Shown here in pieces: positions 1-6,235 of a stretch of 6,673 nucleotides of DNA. The notes under the pieces are model-generated. The model was not told the origin of the DNA. It ran no database searches and was given only the letters and a program-made list of their open reading frames with translations. The number at the start of each line of letters is the position of its first letter. Positions within the stretch are counted from its first letter, which is position 1. Source of the stretch: Spirochaetia bacterium. GTDB taxonomy: Bacteria > Spirochaetota > Spirochaetia > Treponematales > Breznakiellaceae. The stretch is taken from assembly GCA_025997755.1 (NCBI GenBank), contig BNVA01000110.1:1-6673 (forward strand). Reading direction: 5' to 3'. The translations under genes were made by a program, and so were the position numbers.

Positions 1-1
1 A

Positions 2-763
2 CATTTGGTAGAAGTATCATCCGGCGATGCGCGCAGTCTTTTGAACGCGCTTGAACTTGCCGTGGAAACAACGCCTGCCGCATGGCCCCCGCCTGTAGGC
101 AGTGAAATAATTATAAGCATGGATGCGGCGGAACAAAGCATACAAAAACGAGCCATGTTATACGACAGAAACGGCGACTATCATTATGACACGATAAGCG
201 CGTTTATTAAAAGCATACGCGGTTCCGATCCTGATGCGGCGCTTTACTGGCTTGCCAAAATGGTGCGAAGCGGCGAAGACCCCGCGTTTATTTTTAGGCG
301 TATGATAATTTTAGCAAGCGAAGATGTGGGACTTGCCAATCCTTATGCTTTACAAGTTGTAATATCATGTGCCGAAAGTTTTGAAAGAATCGGTTTTCCT
401 GAAGGAAATTATCCTTTGGCACACGCTTGCCTGTATCTTGCAACAGCGCCAAAATCGAACAGTACACAGGCTTTCTTTGCAGCGTTAGCCGAAGTAGAGA
501 AAGAGGATGCGGAAATCCCAAATCATCTGCGTGATGCAAGCCGCGACAAAGAAGAATTCGGACACGGAAAAGATTATATATACCCGCATGATTACAAGGA
601 ACATTGGATAAGCCAGCAGTACCTTCCGTCAAAATTAAAGGGGAAAATCTTTTATACACCATCCGAGATCGGATACGAAAGATCGGTTCATGACGAAGTA
701 ATAAGGAAACGTAAAATTCAAGCTGAAGCATTAGCCGGAAAAACAGAAAAACCTGATTGTTAA
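2..763 (+). CDS. rarA: Replication-associated recombination protein RarA (MgsA), C-terminal part, 5' truncated
   Basis: RarA/MgsA is a cytosolic AAA+ ATPase of the clamp-loader-like family that acts at stalled replication forks. The reading frame is open to the left edge. The codon at 2-4 (His) and the following TTG are internal, so this is not a true start. About 253 residues are visible, where full RarA proteins are about 430-450, so the Walker A and B motifs lie outside the window. The visible part opens on the sensor-2 helix (SSGDAR..LNALE) and continues through the RarA-specific C-terminal oligomerisation region: YDRNGDYHYDTISAFIKS, RGSDPDAALYWLA, GEDPAFIFRR, ASEDVGLANP, LATAPKSN and YPHDYKEHW. 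These landmarks are strongly conserved in the family and appear in the usual order. The stop is TAA at 761-763. The gene is convergent with the minus-strand gene that ends at 782. No frameshift is visible. Confidence 0.95.
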   Translation, partial: HLVEVSSGDARSLLNALELAVETTPAAWPPPVGSEIIISMDAAEQSIQKRAMLYDRNGDYHYDTISAFIKSIRGSDPDAALYWLAKMVRSGEDPAFIFRRMIILASEDVGLANPYALQVVISCAESFERIGFPEGNYPLAHACLYLATAPKSNSTQAFFAALAEVEKEDAEIPNHLRDASRDKEEFGHGKDYIYPHDYKEHWISQQYLPSKLKGKIFYTPSEIGYERSVHDEVIRKRKIQAEALAGKTEKPDC

Positions 764-781
764 AATGCGTTTGTTCGGTTG

Positions 782-1768
782 CTATTGATACATTATAATG
801 TAAGGACGCGGTTCCAGCGCATATACATCTTTTGGCTTTAAAAGCGGCGTATCAACCAACACGCCCGGAATTTTAAAATCATAAAATAGTTTAAACGCTT
901 TTATCGGCATATTTTTAGCAAGCGCGTTGAATTTGTACGTGTCTAGTTTTTCTGCCGGAGTGCCGACACCATCCATACAATGTACAAGCCTGACACGTTC
1001 AAAGTCGGAGCGTATCGCCGCCCTGTTCTTTATCATCACATCTCTAAATTGATGTATTACAAGCATACGCTCGCCTTCTATATTGTTTTTAATAATATAG
1101 TCTTCCATCGTTTCCTGTGCCTTGTTGATCTCATCACCCGTAACATAACCGAATTCCTTCATTGGTTTTGATGTACGCCATTCGGGATCAATTGCTAAAT
1201 GAACATTAGGATATGATAAGTATGGAAACATAGTAGCAAGTGAATCAACAGGATCGTATTTTCCTATTTGGTGATCAATAAAAACAAGCATATCGTTTTC
1301 GGCGGCAAATTCTATCCATTCTGTCAATAAATTTTTATTTATCCTGTCAATGGTAAGAATATTTCCTTCCGGTTGTACGGTTCCGTAAATAATGTAAAAT
1401 GCTTTTTGTATATTCCGTCCGCCGCTTTCAAGCCTGTATTCCTCTGCGAGCGTTTCAAGTTTTTGTACCAGTTCTTCTTTTGAATGTCTGCCGAGTATTC
1501 CCATATTTTTAGAAACAGGGTGTCCATAAAAAGCAAGAATATCGTTATTCAATAAAATAGACTGCGGTTTTACAGCTAACGCTTTTGTTTCCGATGCAGA
1601 CACAATATTTTCTGTTTCAGTCTGCGCTTCAACTAAATACACAATGTTTTCTTTTACTATCGGTTTTTCCGCTTCTCTTGGCGAAAAAGACAGAAAGAAC
1701 ATAAGAACGGCAATCATGCTAAGCAGCGCAACAATTCTTTTCATCGTATTATATAGGACAGACATCAT
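782..1768 (-). CDS. Exported or membrane-anchored protein of uncharacterised family, possibly barrel-like
   Basis: This 328-aa protein has an N-terminal signal or anchor: Lys10-Arg11 is followed by a hydrophobic run (about residues 12-30, IVALLSMIAVLMFFLSFSP). There is no lipobox cysteine, so it is probably periplasmic, secreted or tethered by an uncleaved helix. Residues 31-70 look like a linker. The rest (about 75-328) alternates strands and helices with strongly conserved-looking blocks: FYGHP (80-84), MGILG (89-93), FIDHQIGK (163-170), LAIDPEW (191-197), VIHQF (237-241), MIKNR (245-249), CMDGVG (264-269), KLFYDF (293-298) and a terminal IIMYQ. I recall similar blocks in poorly characterised bacterial secreted or lipoprotein families, and the pattern suggests a TIM-barrel-like hydrolase fold. 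Asp165, Asp194, Glu196 and Asp266 are candidate acidic site residues. No enzymatic activity can be assigned. Start: ATGs at 1768, 1765 and 1744 are in frame. An AAGG lies 4 nt before the 1765 ATG, and the signal sequence is intact with any of the three. The gene lies 55 nt downstream of the metallopeptidase gene. Confidence 0.85.
   Translation of the reverse strand: MMSVLYNTMKRIVALLSMIAVLMFFLSFSPREAEKPIVKENIVYLVEAQTETENIVSASETKALAVKPQSILLNNDILAFYGHPVSKNMGILGRHSKEELVQKLETLAEEYRLESGGRNIQKAFYIIYGTVQPEGNILTIDRINKNLLTEWIEFAAENDMLVFIDHQIGKYDPVDSLATMFPYLSYPNVHLAIDPEWRTSKPMKEFGYVTGDEINKAQETMEDYIIKNNIEGERMLVIHQFRDVMIKNRAAIRSDFERVRLVHCMDGVGTPAEKLDTYKFNALAKNMPIKAFKLFYDFKIPGVLVDTPLLKPKDVYALEPRPYIIMYQ
789..802. 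repeat. 14-bp perfect palindrome near the convergent gene ends
   Basis: TACATTATAATGTA is its own reverse complement. It lies over the last codons of the exported-protein gene, 26 nt from the rarA stop. As RNA it could form only a 5-bp, mostly AU stem with a 4-nt loop. No T-run follows in either direction, so it is not a convincing intrinsic terminator. No better terminator is visible in the 18 nt between the two stops. Confidence 0.4.
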
Positions 1769-1769
1769 A

Positions 1770-1773
1770 CCTT
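1770..1773 (-). promoter_or_regulatory. Candidate Shine-Dalgarno AAGG for the exported-protein gene
   Basis: On the minus strand AAGG stands 1 nt before the ATG at 1768, 4 nt before the ATG at 1765 and about 25 nt before the ATG at 1744. The spacing is too tight for the first and too long for the third, so it slightly favours 1765 as the real start. This is a weak signal in an AT-rich region. Confidence 0.35.
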
Positions 1774-1823
1774 ATTATCGGCAGAATTCAAAAAAATATG
1801 AGCCGAATTTTTCTTGCCATTTT

Positions 1824-2630
1824 TTAATCAATGGAATCCAACTCCCGCATTATTTCGTCTAAACGTTTATTTAGCGTGTCGATTGTCCGTTCTAAACGTG
1901 CTTTTTCTTTTTCCAGAGACACTTTTGTATCCTCCTCCGCAGTTTTACCTTCTCTTAGATTCATCTTAACGGTATCGGGACTTTTTCCGGCAAGCAATGC
2001 CCTCTCCGACATTTTACGATCATCATCATTTGATATGCCCGCCAAAAAACGCATATTGTCACTGCCTAATTCGGGCGGAAAATCGTATTGAGATATTTTC
2101 ATTGCAGTTCGGGCGGCTAAACGCGGAATACAAAGTACACGGTCTATATAGTCCTCAAAGCGGACACCTATATCTTTACAAATGTCAAACGCATTTTTAA
2201 GTTCATTACCTAATTCTTTTACAAGTTTTCCGTTTTCTGTTAAGAATTTTTCACGTATGCGTTCGGTAAGTTTTAACAGCTCAGGCGATTCCGAGATCGT
2301 ATTTTTGTAGAGTTTTAATTTCTCCGCTTTTTCCAATAGATTATGAAATATTGCCCAAAATTCCGTTGTGTGAGATCGTGAGGAAAGTTTGCCGCCTCTT
2401 TTACAAGCATGCAGGTGATGTGCGTATTCATGAATAGCCGTGTATATCAAAAGATTTTGATTTGTGCTGCCGTCTTGTAAAAAATTCTTGTTGTGAATGA
2501 TTATTTCCCGTGTATCGGTTTTATAGAGACCGTTTACTTTTGCACTTTTTTTGCCGGAAAGGACTACGGAAAATTCCTGCGGGGCATCCTCGATGGTAAG
2601 CAATAAGTTTTTTATTTCTTCATTGTTCAC
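1824..2630 (-). CDS. Putative cytosolic zinc metallopeptidase (HEYAH motif) with C-terminal coiled coil
   Basis: This is a 268-aa soluble protein with no signal peptide. Residues about 20-105 look like a compact zincin. A strand (GLYKTDTREIIIH, 34-46) precedes a helix with HEYAH (67-71; zinc ligands His67 and His71, catalytic Glu68). A downstream block (SHTTEFWAIF, 86-95) resembles the H..xFW element of SprT/WLM/YgjP-type peptidases, making His87 the likely third ligand. Residues about 120-225 are helical. They include FEDYIDRVLCIPRLAARTAM (158-177) and a stretch ending LLAGKSPDTVK, and I cannot assign this region to a family with confidence. Residues about 233-266 are highly charged with heptad-like spacing and probably form a coiled coil. 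The substrate is unknown. Start: GTG at 2630, because an in-frame stop (the rsmE TAA) lies four codons upstream and no ATG is near. There is no clear Shine-Dalgarno. It begins 9 nt after the rsmE stop, so it is probably cotranscribed and coupled. Confidence 0.88.
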   Translation of the reverse strand: MNNEEIKNLLLTIEDAPQEFSVVLSGKKSAKVNGLYKTDTREIIIHNKNFLQDGSTNQNLLIYTAIHEYAHHLHACKRGGKLSSRSHTTEFWAIFHNLLEKAEKLKLYKNTISESPELLKLTERIREKFLTENGKLVKELGNELKNAFDICKDIGVRFEDYIDRVLCIPRLAARTAMKISQYDFPPELGSDNMRFLAGISNDDDRKMSERALLAGKSPDTVKMNLREGKTAEEDTKVSLEKEKARLERTIDTLNKRLDEIMRELDSID

Positions 2631-2639
2631 AAGAATAGT

Positions 2640-3383
2640 TTAGCATAGTATATTTAATTTTTCCATAGCTAAAATCACCGCCGCCGTACAAGCGGTTTCC
2701 GTACGTAATGCCCGTTCTCCCAGCTTAAAACGAATAAAATTGTAGTTGTCTAAAATAGCTCTTTCCCTGTCCGAAAAACCGCGTTCACTTCCTATGATTA
2801 TTATTGCATTATTTTTACTTTTTATGCCGTTAAACGGTATTTTCGGATCAACATTATCCGGCGCTAAGAGCAGCGTGTCTTTAAAATGATCATTATGATC
2901 ATTGTTGAAAACACATTTTAACCAGTTTTCTATGCCGGTAAAAATATTTATTTCCGGCAATATCGTATCCCGCGCCTGTTCCGCACCTTCAAGGAGCGCC
3001 GCCTGTGCCCCGCCGTCTTCAAAAAGTTTTGTTTGCCTGTAACTCTTATCGCCCATATCCGTTTCCAAAAGGTCTATTGCGTATACACCCATGTTGCAGA
3101 GTTCGCGCAAAATACGCCGCAGTTGAATGGGTCTTGTAAAACCTACGGCTGCACGTATATTTATTTTTGGCGGAGGATTATCCGTTAAACAAAGTGAAAA
3201 CTCTATTTGCTTTTCGCCGTCTATTTTTTTTATTTGACCCCTGCCGGTTTTTCCGCCCAGTACTCCCGCATCAAAATATTCGCCTTCTTTTTTGTGTAAT
3301 GTTTTTAACAAATGAATATTTCTCTTGTCGTGTGCTAAAAGCGGACTGTATATTTCTTGTTCGTTAAAAAGTATGATATTCAT
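2640..3383 (-). CDS. rsmE: RsmE-family 16S rRNA (uracil1498-N3)-methyltransferase, divergent
   Basis: RsmE methylates N3 of U1498 in 16S rRNA of the assembled small subunit, using S-adenosylmethionine. The length (247 aa) fits the family (about 240-250). Residues about 1-70 correspond to the N-terminal PUA-like RNA-binding domain (GRGQIKKID, 48-56). From about 75 a SPOUT trefoil-knot domain follows, with EGAEQARDTILPEI (132-145), the SAM-loop equivalent IIGSERGFSDRE (196-207) and the C-terminal knot signature LGERALRTETA (221-231). Two deviations are notable. The usual GPEGG is GSERG, and the usual K-x-TELGV segment is RRILRELCNMGV (89-100). The activity is therefore likely but not assured, and a specialised SPOUT methyltransferase is the alternative. 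The ATG at 3383 overlaps the TGA of the upstream DUF115 gene as ATGA, and there is no Shine-Dalgarno, so translation is probably coupled. Confidence 0.85.
   Translation of the reverse strand: MNIILFNEQEIYSPLLAHDKRNIHLLKTLHKKEGEYFDAGVLGGKTGRGQIKKIDGEKQIEFSLCLTDNPPPKINIRAAVGFTRPIQLRRILRELCNMGVYAIDLLETDMGDKSYRQTKLFEDGGAQAALLEGAEQARDTILPEINIFTGIENWLKCVFNNDHNDHFKDTLLLAPDNVDPKIPFNGIKSKNNAIIIIGSERGFSDRERAILDNYNFIRFKLGERALRTETACTAAVILAMEKLNILC
2886..2903. repeat. 9-bp tandem duplication (ATGATCATT x2) inside rsmE
   Basis: Two perfect adjacent copies of a 9-mer encode the Asn-Asp-His-Asn-Asp-His segment (about residues 161-166) of the RsmE protein. The pair also forms a palindrome at 2887-2901 (7-bp arms around one base). 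It keeps the reading frame and lies in a variable loop ahead of the SAM-binding motif. It is most simply a small in-frame duplication. Confidence 0.7.
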
Positions 3384-5050
3384 TTTATAATTTTTTCGAT
3401 AGCCGACAAAGAAAAATCTTTTAATGATCCGATAAGCTCCGGCAGAGTTGTAACGGCAGTATTGTGTTTTATAGCCGCCGCGGAGGGCAGAAGTGTATTC
3501 AAAACAAGGTTTTCATCAAACGTCATTTTATTTATATATTGTTCAACATTGTTATCAACCGGCATTGGCAGGGCTTCAATATTATTTCCGTAATTTTTTA
3601 AAAACTCTTTGGCGGTACAAAACGGTCTTCCGCAGGAAAATAAACTTAATACTTCATTTTGCTTTTTAGTAAAAGGCGCCGTCTTTTTTATAGTTACAGG
3701 CGCACCGCCGCCTTGTGCGCTTGTTATATCAAGTGCAAGAGCCGCCGCTTTGTTTTCAAATGCTTCCCTATACATTTTTAATGGTCTTGTTTCATAATAC
3801 CAGTTTTTACCGTTTTCTATCTTTTGCAATGACGGTATCTTTAGTATAAAAGATGAGGTAGAAGATTCAAGCGGGTTAAGACGGTTTTGTTTTCTTGTTA
3901 GGAACGGATAGAAATAAGCGTTTTTTGTATACGATCTGCCTTTAGGATATGAAAAATCCGCTCCAAAAAGTTTTACGTTTTTTGCCCCAAGATTTTCGGC
4001 TAACGATAATGCCGCATAAGTAACATTTGCGCCGGATGTATCTACAGCCGGAAAATTCCTAAACATATTTGATATATATTTATCAAGGGGATGCCCCCCG
4101 CAAAAGAAAAAAGTTTTTTCGGAGCAGGACGCTAATAACGGCGGACTAGCCAAATCAAGAAACAGCGGAATGTCTTGTATATTTTTTCCTATAAAGTGAT
4201 AGTAACTAATATGTTGACAGTCTATAGATATTAAGGCATCGGGTTTAATACCTGCACATAACAGCGACCCTAAACTGGTATCGGCCGCTATAAGAAAAAA
4301 TTCGGAGCGCTGCTCGTATATCAATTCAAGCTGATCGTCAAGCGATGGACCGGCGGCGCATATTGCCGCATTTCTTATGGGTGTAAATACGCCGGATTGT
4401 TTTTCCGCCGCAAAAATATTTCTGATGATATTTGAAAACCAGCGCTTTCCAAAAAATGACTGCACGGAAAAATCTGCGGAAACCTTATCAATGGCAGTCT
4501 TAATGGCGCGGCTCGCCGGAATAAAATGCTCCGTATCAAAATCTGTTCTGCTCCTTAGCGGAAAAGCACGTATTCCGTCATGCAGTGTAGGATTGTATGT
4601 ATTTAAAATGTATTTTTCTATTGATGCCTCATCTGCATCCACAAGAATATGAAAACGCGGATCATTTATAAGCGGCGCAAAATCCTTTAAACATAATAAT
4701 TCCGCCATACTGTCGATGTTATAATCTATAACAAGTATAAATTTTACATTGCCGTTATTTGTGGCGGCTTCCGGCAAAAAGCCCGCGCCGAATCCCATAA
4801 TAATAATATACCCCTCGCCGGAAAGTGTAGAAGCAATTTTAACGGCTTCTTTTTCCGGGTCTACAAGGGAGTGGAGCGGATGCGCCGCGCCAGATTTATC
4901 AACATAAGCAGGGATTTTTTTTTGATCTCTTGAAAGCAGTATACGGTAACTGCCCAAAGTTGTCTCTGCCATTGTAAGCCGTGAACATAATTCCGAGTCT
5001 ATACGCGACAGCGCCAAAAGATTTCTTTCAAAAAAGTATTTTTTATCCAT
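3380..5050 (-). CDS. DUF115 / Maf-type protein, long paralogue (putative flagellin glycosyltransferase)
   Basis: This 556-aa soluble protein belongs to the DUF115 (MptE-like) superfamily. Bacterial members include the motility accessory factors (Maf) implicated in adding nonulosonic acids to flagellin. Residues about 1-190 form an N-terminal domain with a Rossmann-like strand-loop (IIIMGFGAGFLPEAA, 82-96). A linker motif FGKRWFSNIIRN (200-211) precedes the DUF115 core (about 225-400). The core contains AAGPSLD (232-238), AADTSL (255-260), PDALISIDCQ (270-279), DTSGANV (337-343), GADFSYPKGRSY (363-374) and NRLNP (389-393). A helical C-terminal region of about 160 residues follows. The GPSL and SxD elements match those conserved in the family and probably bind the sugar nucleotide. 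The ATG at 5050 lies inside the end of the short paralogue gene (8-nt overlap), and the TGA overlaps the rsmE ATG. The acceptor is not shown by the sequence. Flagellin is inferred from the family. Confidence 0.88.
   Translation of the reverse strand: MDKKYFFERNLLALSRIDSELCSRLTMAETTLGSYRILLSRDQKKIPAYVDKSGAAHPLHSLVDPEKEAVKIASTLSGEGYIIIMGFGAGFLPEAATNNGNVKFILVIDYNIDSMAELLCLKDFAPLINDPRFHILVDADEASIEKYILNTYNPTLHDGIRAFPLRSRTDFDTEHFIPASRAIKTAIDKVSADFSVQSFFGKRWFSNIIRNIFAAEKQSGVFTPIRNAAICAAGPSLDDQLELIYEQRSEFFLIAADTSLGSLLCAGIKPDALISIDCQHISYYHFIGKNIQDIPLFLDLASPPLLASCSEKTFFFCGGHPLDKYISNMFRNFPAVDTSGANVTYAALSLAENLGAKNVKLFGADFSYPKGRSYTKNAYFYPFLTRKQNRLNPLESSTSSFILKIPSLQKIENGKNWYYETRPLKMYREAFENKAAALALDITSAQGGGAPVTIKKTAPFTKKQNEVLSLFSCGRPFCTAKEFLKNYGNNIEALPMPVDNNVEQYINKMTFDENLVLNTLLPSAAAIKHNTAVTTLPELIGSLKDFSLSAIEKIIK
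4915..4923 (-). repeat. A9 homopolymer in the long DUF115 gene
   Basis: Nine consecutive A on the coding strand span the Gln-Lys-Lys-Ile codons near residue 45. It ties for the longest homopolymer I see in the window. The reading frame is intact as given. Slippage at this site would truncate the protein early, but runs of 7-8 A are common here, so this may be background. Confidence 0.6.
5043..5050 (-). other. 8-nt stop/start overlap coupling the two DUF115 genes
   Basis: On the minus strand the sequence ATGGATAA carries the ATG of the long DUF115 gene (5050-5048) and the TAA of the short one (5045-5043) in different frames. A weak purine stretch (GGAAG) lies 6 nt before the ATG. Such an overlap favours translational re-initiation and similar amounts of both proteins. 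Confidence 0.85.
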
Positions 5051-6233
5051 TGACGGCTTCCATACCTAAAAAAACTTTATTATTTTCCATTAACGAATAA
5101 AGCCTTGCAGGATACTTTTTAATCTGTTCTTTAAACCAATCGGCGTAAATTTTATTTGCATTAAAAGAATTATGCGTTTTTATATATTGTTGGTGGTACA
5201 TAGGATTTAATCTGTTTGATTTATTCATTAGCAGCGCATCAAAACTGTAAGGCTTAGAATGTGTTTGAATATCATCATTTGAAAGATCAACTCCTGTAAT
5301 GTACACATTCCCTGTACAGAGATAAAACGCAAGATCAAGGGCGGCAGCGCTTACCGTTCCGCGCTGCGGAAAATTAACAGGATTTGCGCCTAACGTATTT
5401 AACACATCATTTTGCAAAGCGCTGCCGTCGCCTATGGGAAGCACAGAATACATGCTGCACTGCGAAGGCAGGGCGGCATTTAAAGCTGCCGCTATTATGA
5501 ATTTATGTTTTTTCCTGATACATTCAAAAAGATGAAGGAGCGCCCATGTTCCGCCGTCGCTTGCAACAACTACATCCGGTACAATATCAAATTTTATCAA
5601 ACATGGTGCGGCGGAAGATACCGCAAACAAAATGCAGCCGTTTTTTTTTAAAGCGCGTACCTGTTCTATGTTTTTTCCTAAAGATGGTCCCGCTCCCGCG
5701 ACAATACAATCATGGTCAACAGTTTTTATTTTTGCAATATTTTTAATAATCGAACAATTTTTTAGGATGTTCCTAGACCACCGCCTGCCGAATCCTAAAA
5801 CAGTTTTTTTATTCGCGTCAATTCGGCTTATGAATTTTACAATATCCGACATTAAGGCGGCATACTCTTCTTTATATACATTTACCGCAGGACGCCATTC
5901 AATTATCTTAACATATAAGGCTTCCACATCTTCTATTTCGTTTTCTAAAAATTGTGTACGGCTTATATTAAGATCAGGTTTCCAAACTGCATCGGCTTTG
6001 TGTTTTGAATTATCGGCGTTAAAAGTACGCAGGTGCAGGCTTATAATTTTTGCAGTTGGATATTTTTCACGCAGGGGCTTAATAACATAACAGAGACCGC
6101 ACTCAACAAGAATAAAATATTTGACCTTATTTGAAACCGGCAGTGTTTCAACATAACGTTCCGCTTCGCGTTCCGGATTATATTTTGAATGAAGACTTTT
6201 TATTTCGTCCGGCAGATAATCAATATCGTTCAT
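5043..6233 (-). CDS. DUF115 / Maf-type protein, short paralogue
   Basis: This 396-aa soluble protein shares the DUF115 core with its downstream neighbour. Its N-terminal domain is shorter (about 1-147), with a degraded Rossmann-like segment (ILVECGLCYVIKPL, 41-54) where the neighbour has GFGAG. Then come FGRRWSRNILKN (148-159), AGAGPSLGK (179-187), PDVVVASDGG (219-228), RGTVSAAALDLA (291-302), YITGVDLSND (311-320) and NRLNP (340-344). The spacing from the FGxRW motif to GPSL is the same in both proteins (34 residues), and GPSL to NRLNP is nearly so (158 against 155). Homology of the two is therefore clear although overall identity is low. Only about 50 residues follow NRLNP. By family it is a putative glycosyltransferase for a surface or flagellar protein. 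Alternatively it is a non-catalytic partner of the long paralogue. The ATG at 6233 overlaps the upstream stop as TAATG without a Shine-Dalgarno. Confidence 0.85.
   Translation of the reverse strand: MNDIDYLPDEIKSLHSKYNPEREAERYVETLPVSNKVKYFILVECGLCYVIKPLREKYPTAKIISLHLRTFNADNSKHKADAVWKPDLNISRTQFLENEIEDVEALYVKIIEWRPAVNVYKEEYAALMSDIVKFISRIDANKKTVLGFGRRWSRNILKNCSIIKNIAKIKTVDHDCIVAGAGPSLGKNIEQVRALKKNGCILFAVSSAAPCLIKFDIVPDVVVASDGGTWALLHLFECIRKKHKFIIAAALNAALPSQCSMYSVLPIGDGSALQNDVLNTLGANPVNFPQRGTVSAAALDLAFYLCTGNVYITGVDLSNDDIQTHSKPYSFDALLMNKSNRLNPMYHQQYIKTHNSFNANKIYADWFKEQIKKYPARLYSLMENNKVFLGMEAVNG
5641..5649 (-). repeat. A9 homopolymer in the short DUF115 gene
   Basis: Nine consecutive A on the coding strand fall in the Leu-Lys-Lys-Asn codons near residue 197, just after the GPSL motif. 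The frame is intact as given. It equals the run in the long paralogue but sits at a non-homologous position. It is a possible slippage site, though background is the simpler reading in an AT-rich, lysine-rich gene. Confidence 0.6.
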
Positions 6234-6235
6234 TA
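6231..6235 (-). other. TAATG stop-start junction, orphan protein to short DUF115
   Basis: The TAA of the 130-aa gene (6235-6233) shares its last A with the ATG of the short DUF115 gene (6233-6231). No Shine-Dalgarno is visible upstream, so start recognition probably depends on ribosomes terminating here. Confidence 0.85.

Noticed and set aside
294..731. Minus-strand open frame of 145 codons opposite rarA
   Set aside because: It lies wholly within strongly conserved RarA coding sequence, its translation is rich in Leu, Arg and Cys with no recognisable motif, and it has no upstream signal.
1748..1753. Minus-strand TATAAT as a -10 box for the exported-protein gene
   Set aside because: No -35-like hexamer sits at 16-18 nt, and the box is only 3 nt before the ATG at 1744. 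It lies in the N-terminal coding part if the start is at 1765 or 1768.
1779..1804. Inverted repeat (CGGC...GCCG) between the metallopeptidase and exported-protein genes as a terminator
   Set aside because: The stem is only 4-5 bp with a loop of about 19 nt and no T-run directly after it, so it is not a credible hairpin.
2887..2901. Palindrome TGATCAT-T-ATGATCA as a regulator binding site
   Set aside because: It is fully explained by the tandem Asn-Asp-His codons within rsmE and lies deep inside the gene, far from any start.
4377..4652. Plus-strand open frame of 91 codons opposite the long DUF115 gene
   Set aside because: It is antisense to the well-supported DUF115 gene, with no ribosome-binding site or recognisable protein features.
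5632..6090. Plus-strand open frame of 152 codons opposite the short DUF115 gene
   Set aside because: It is antisense to a conserved motif region (GPSL and FGxRW). The translation is Phe/Ser-rich, as expected from the complement of Lys- and Glu-rich coding sequence.
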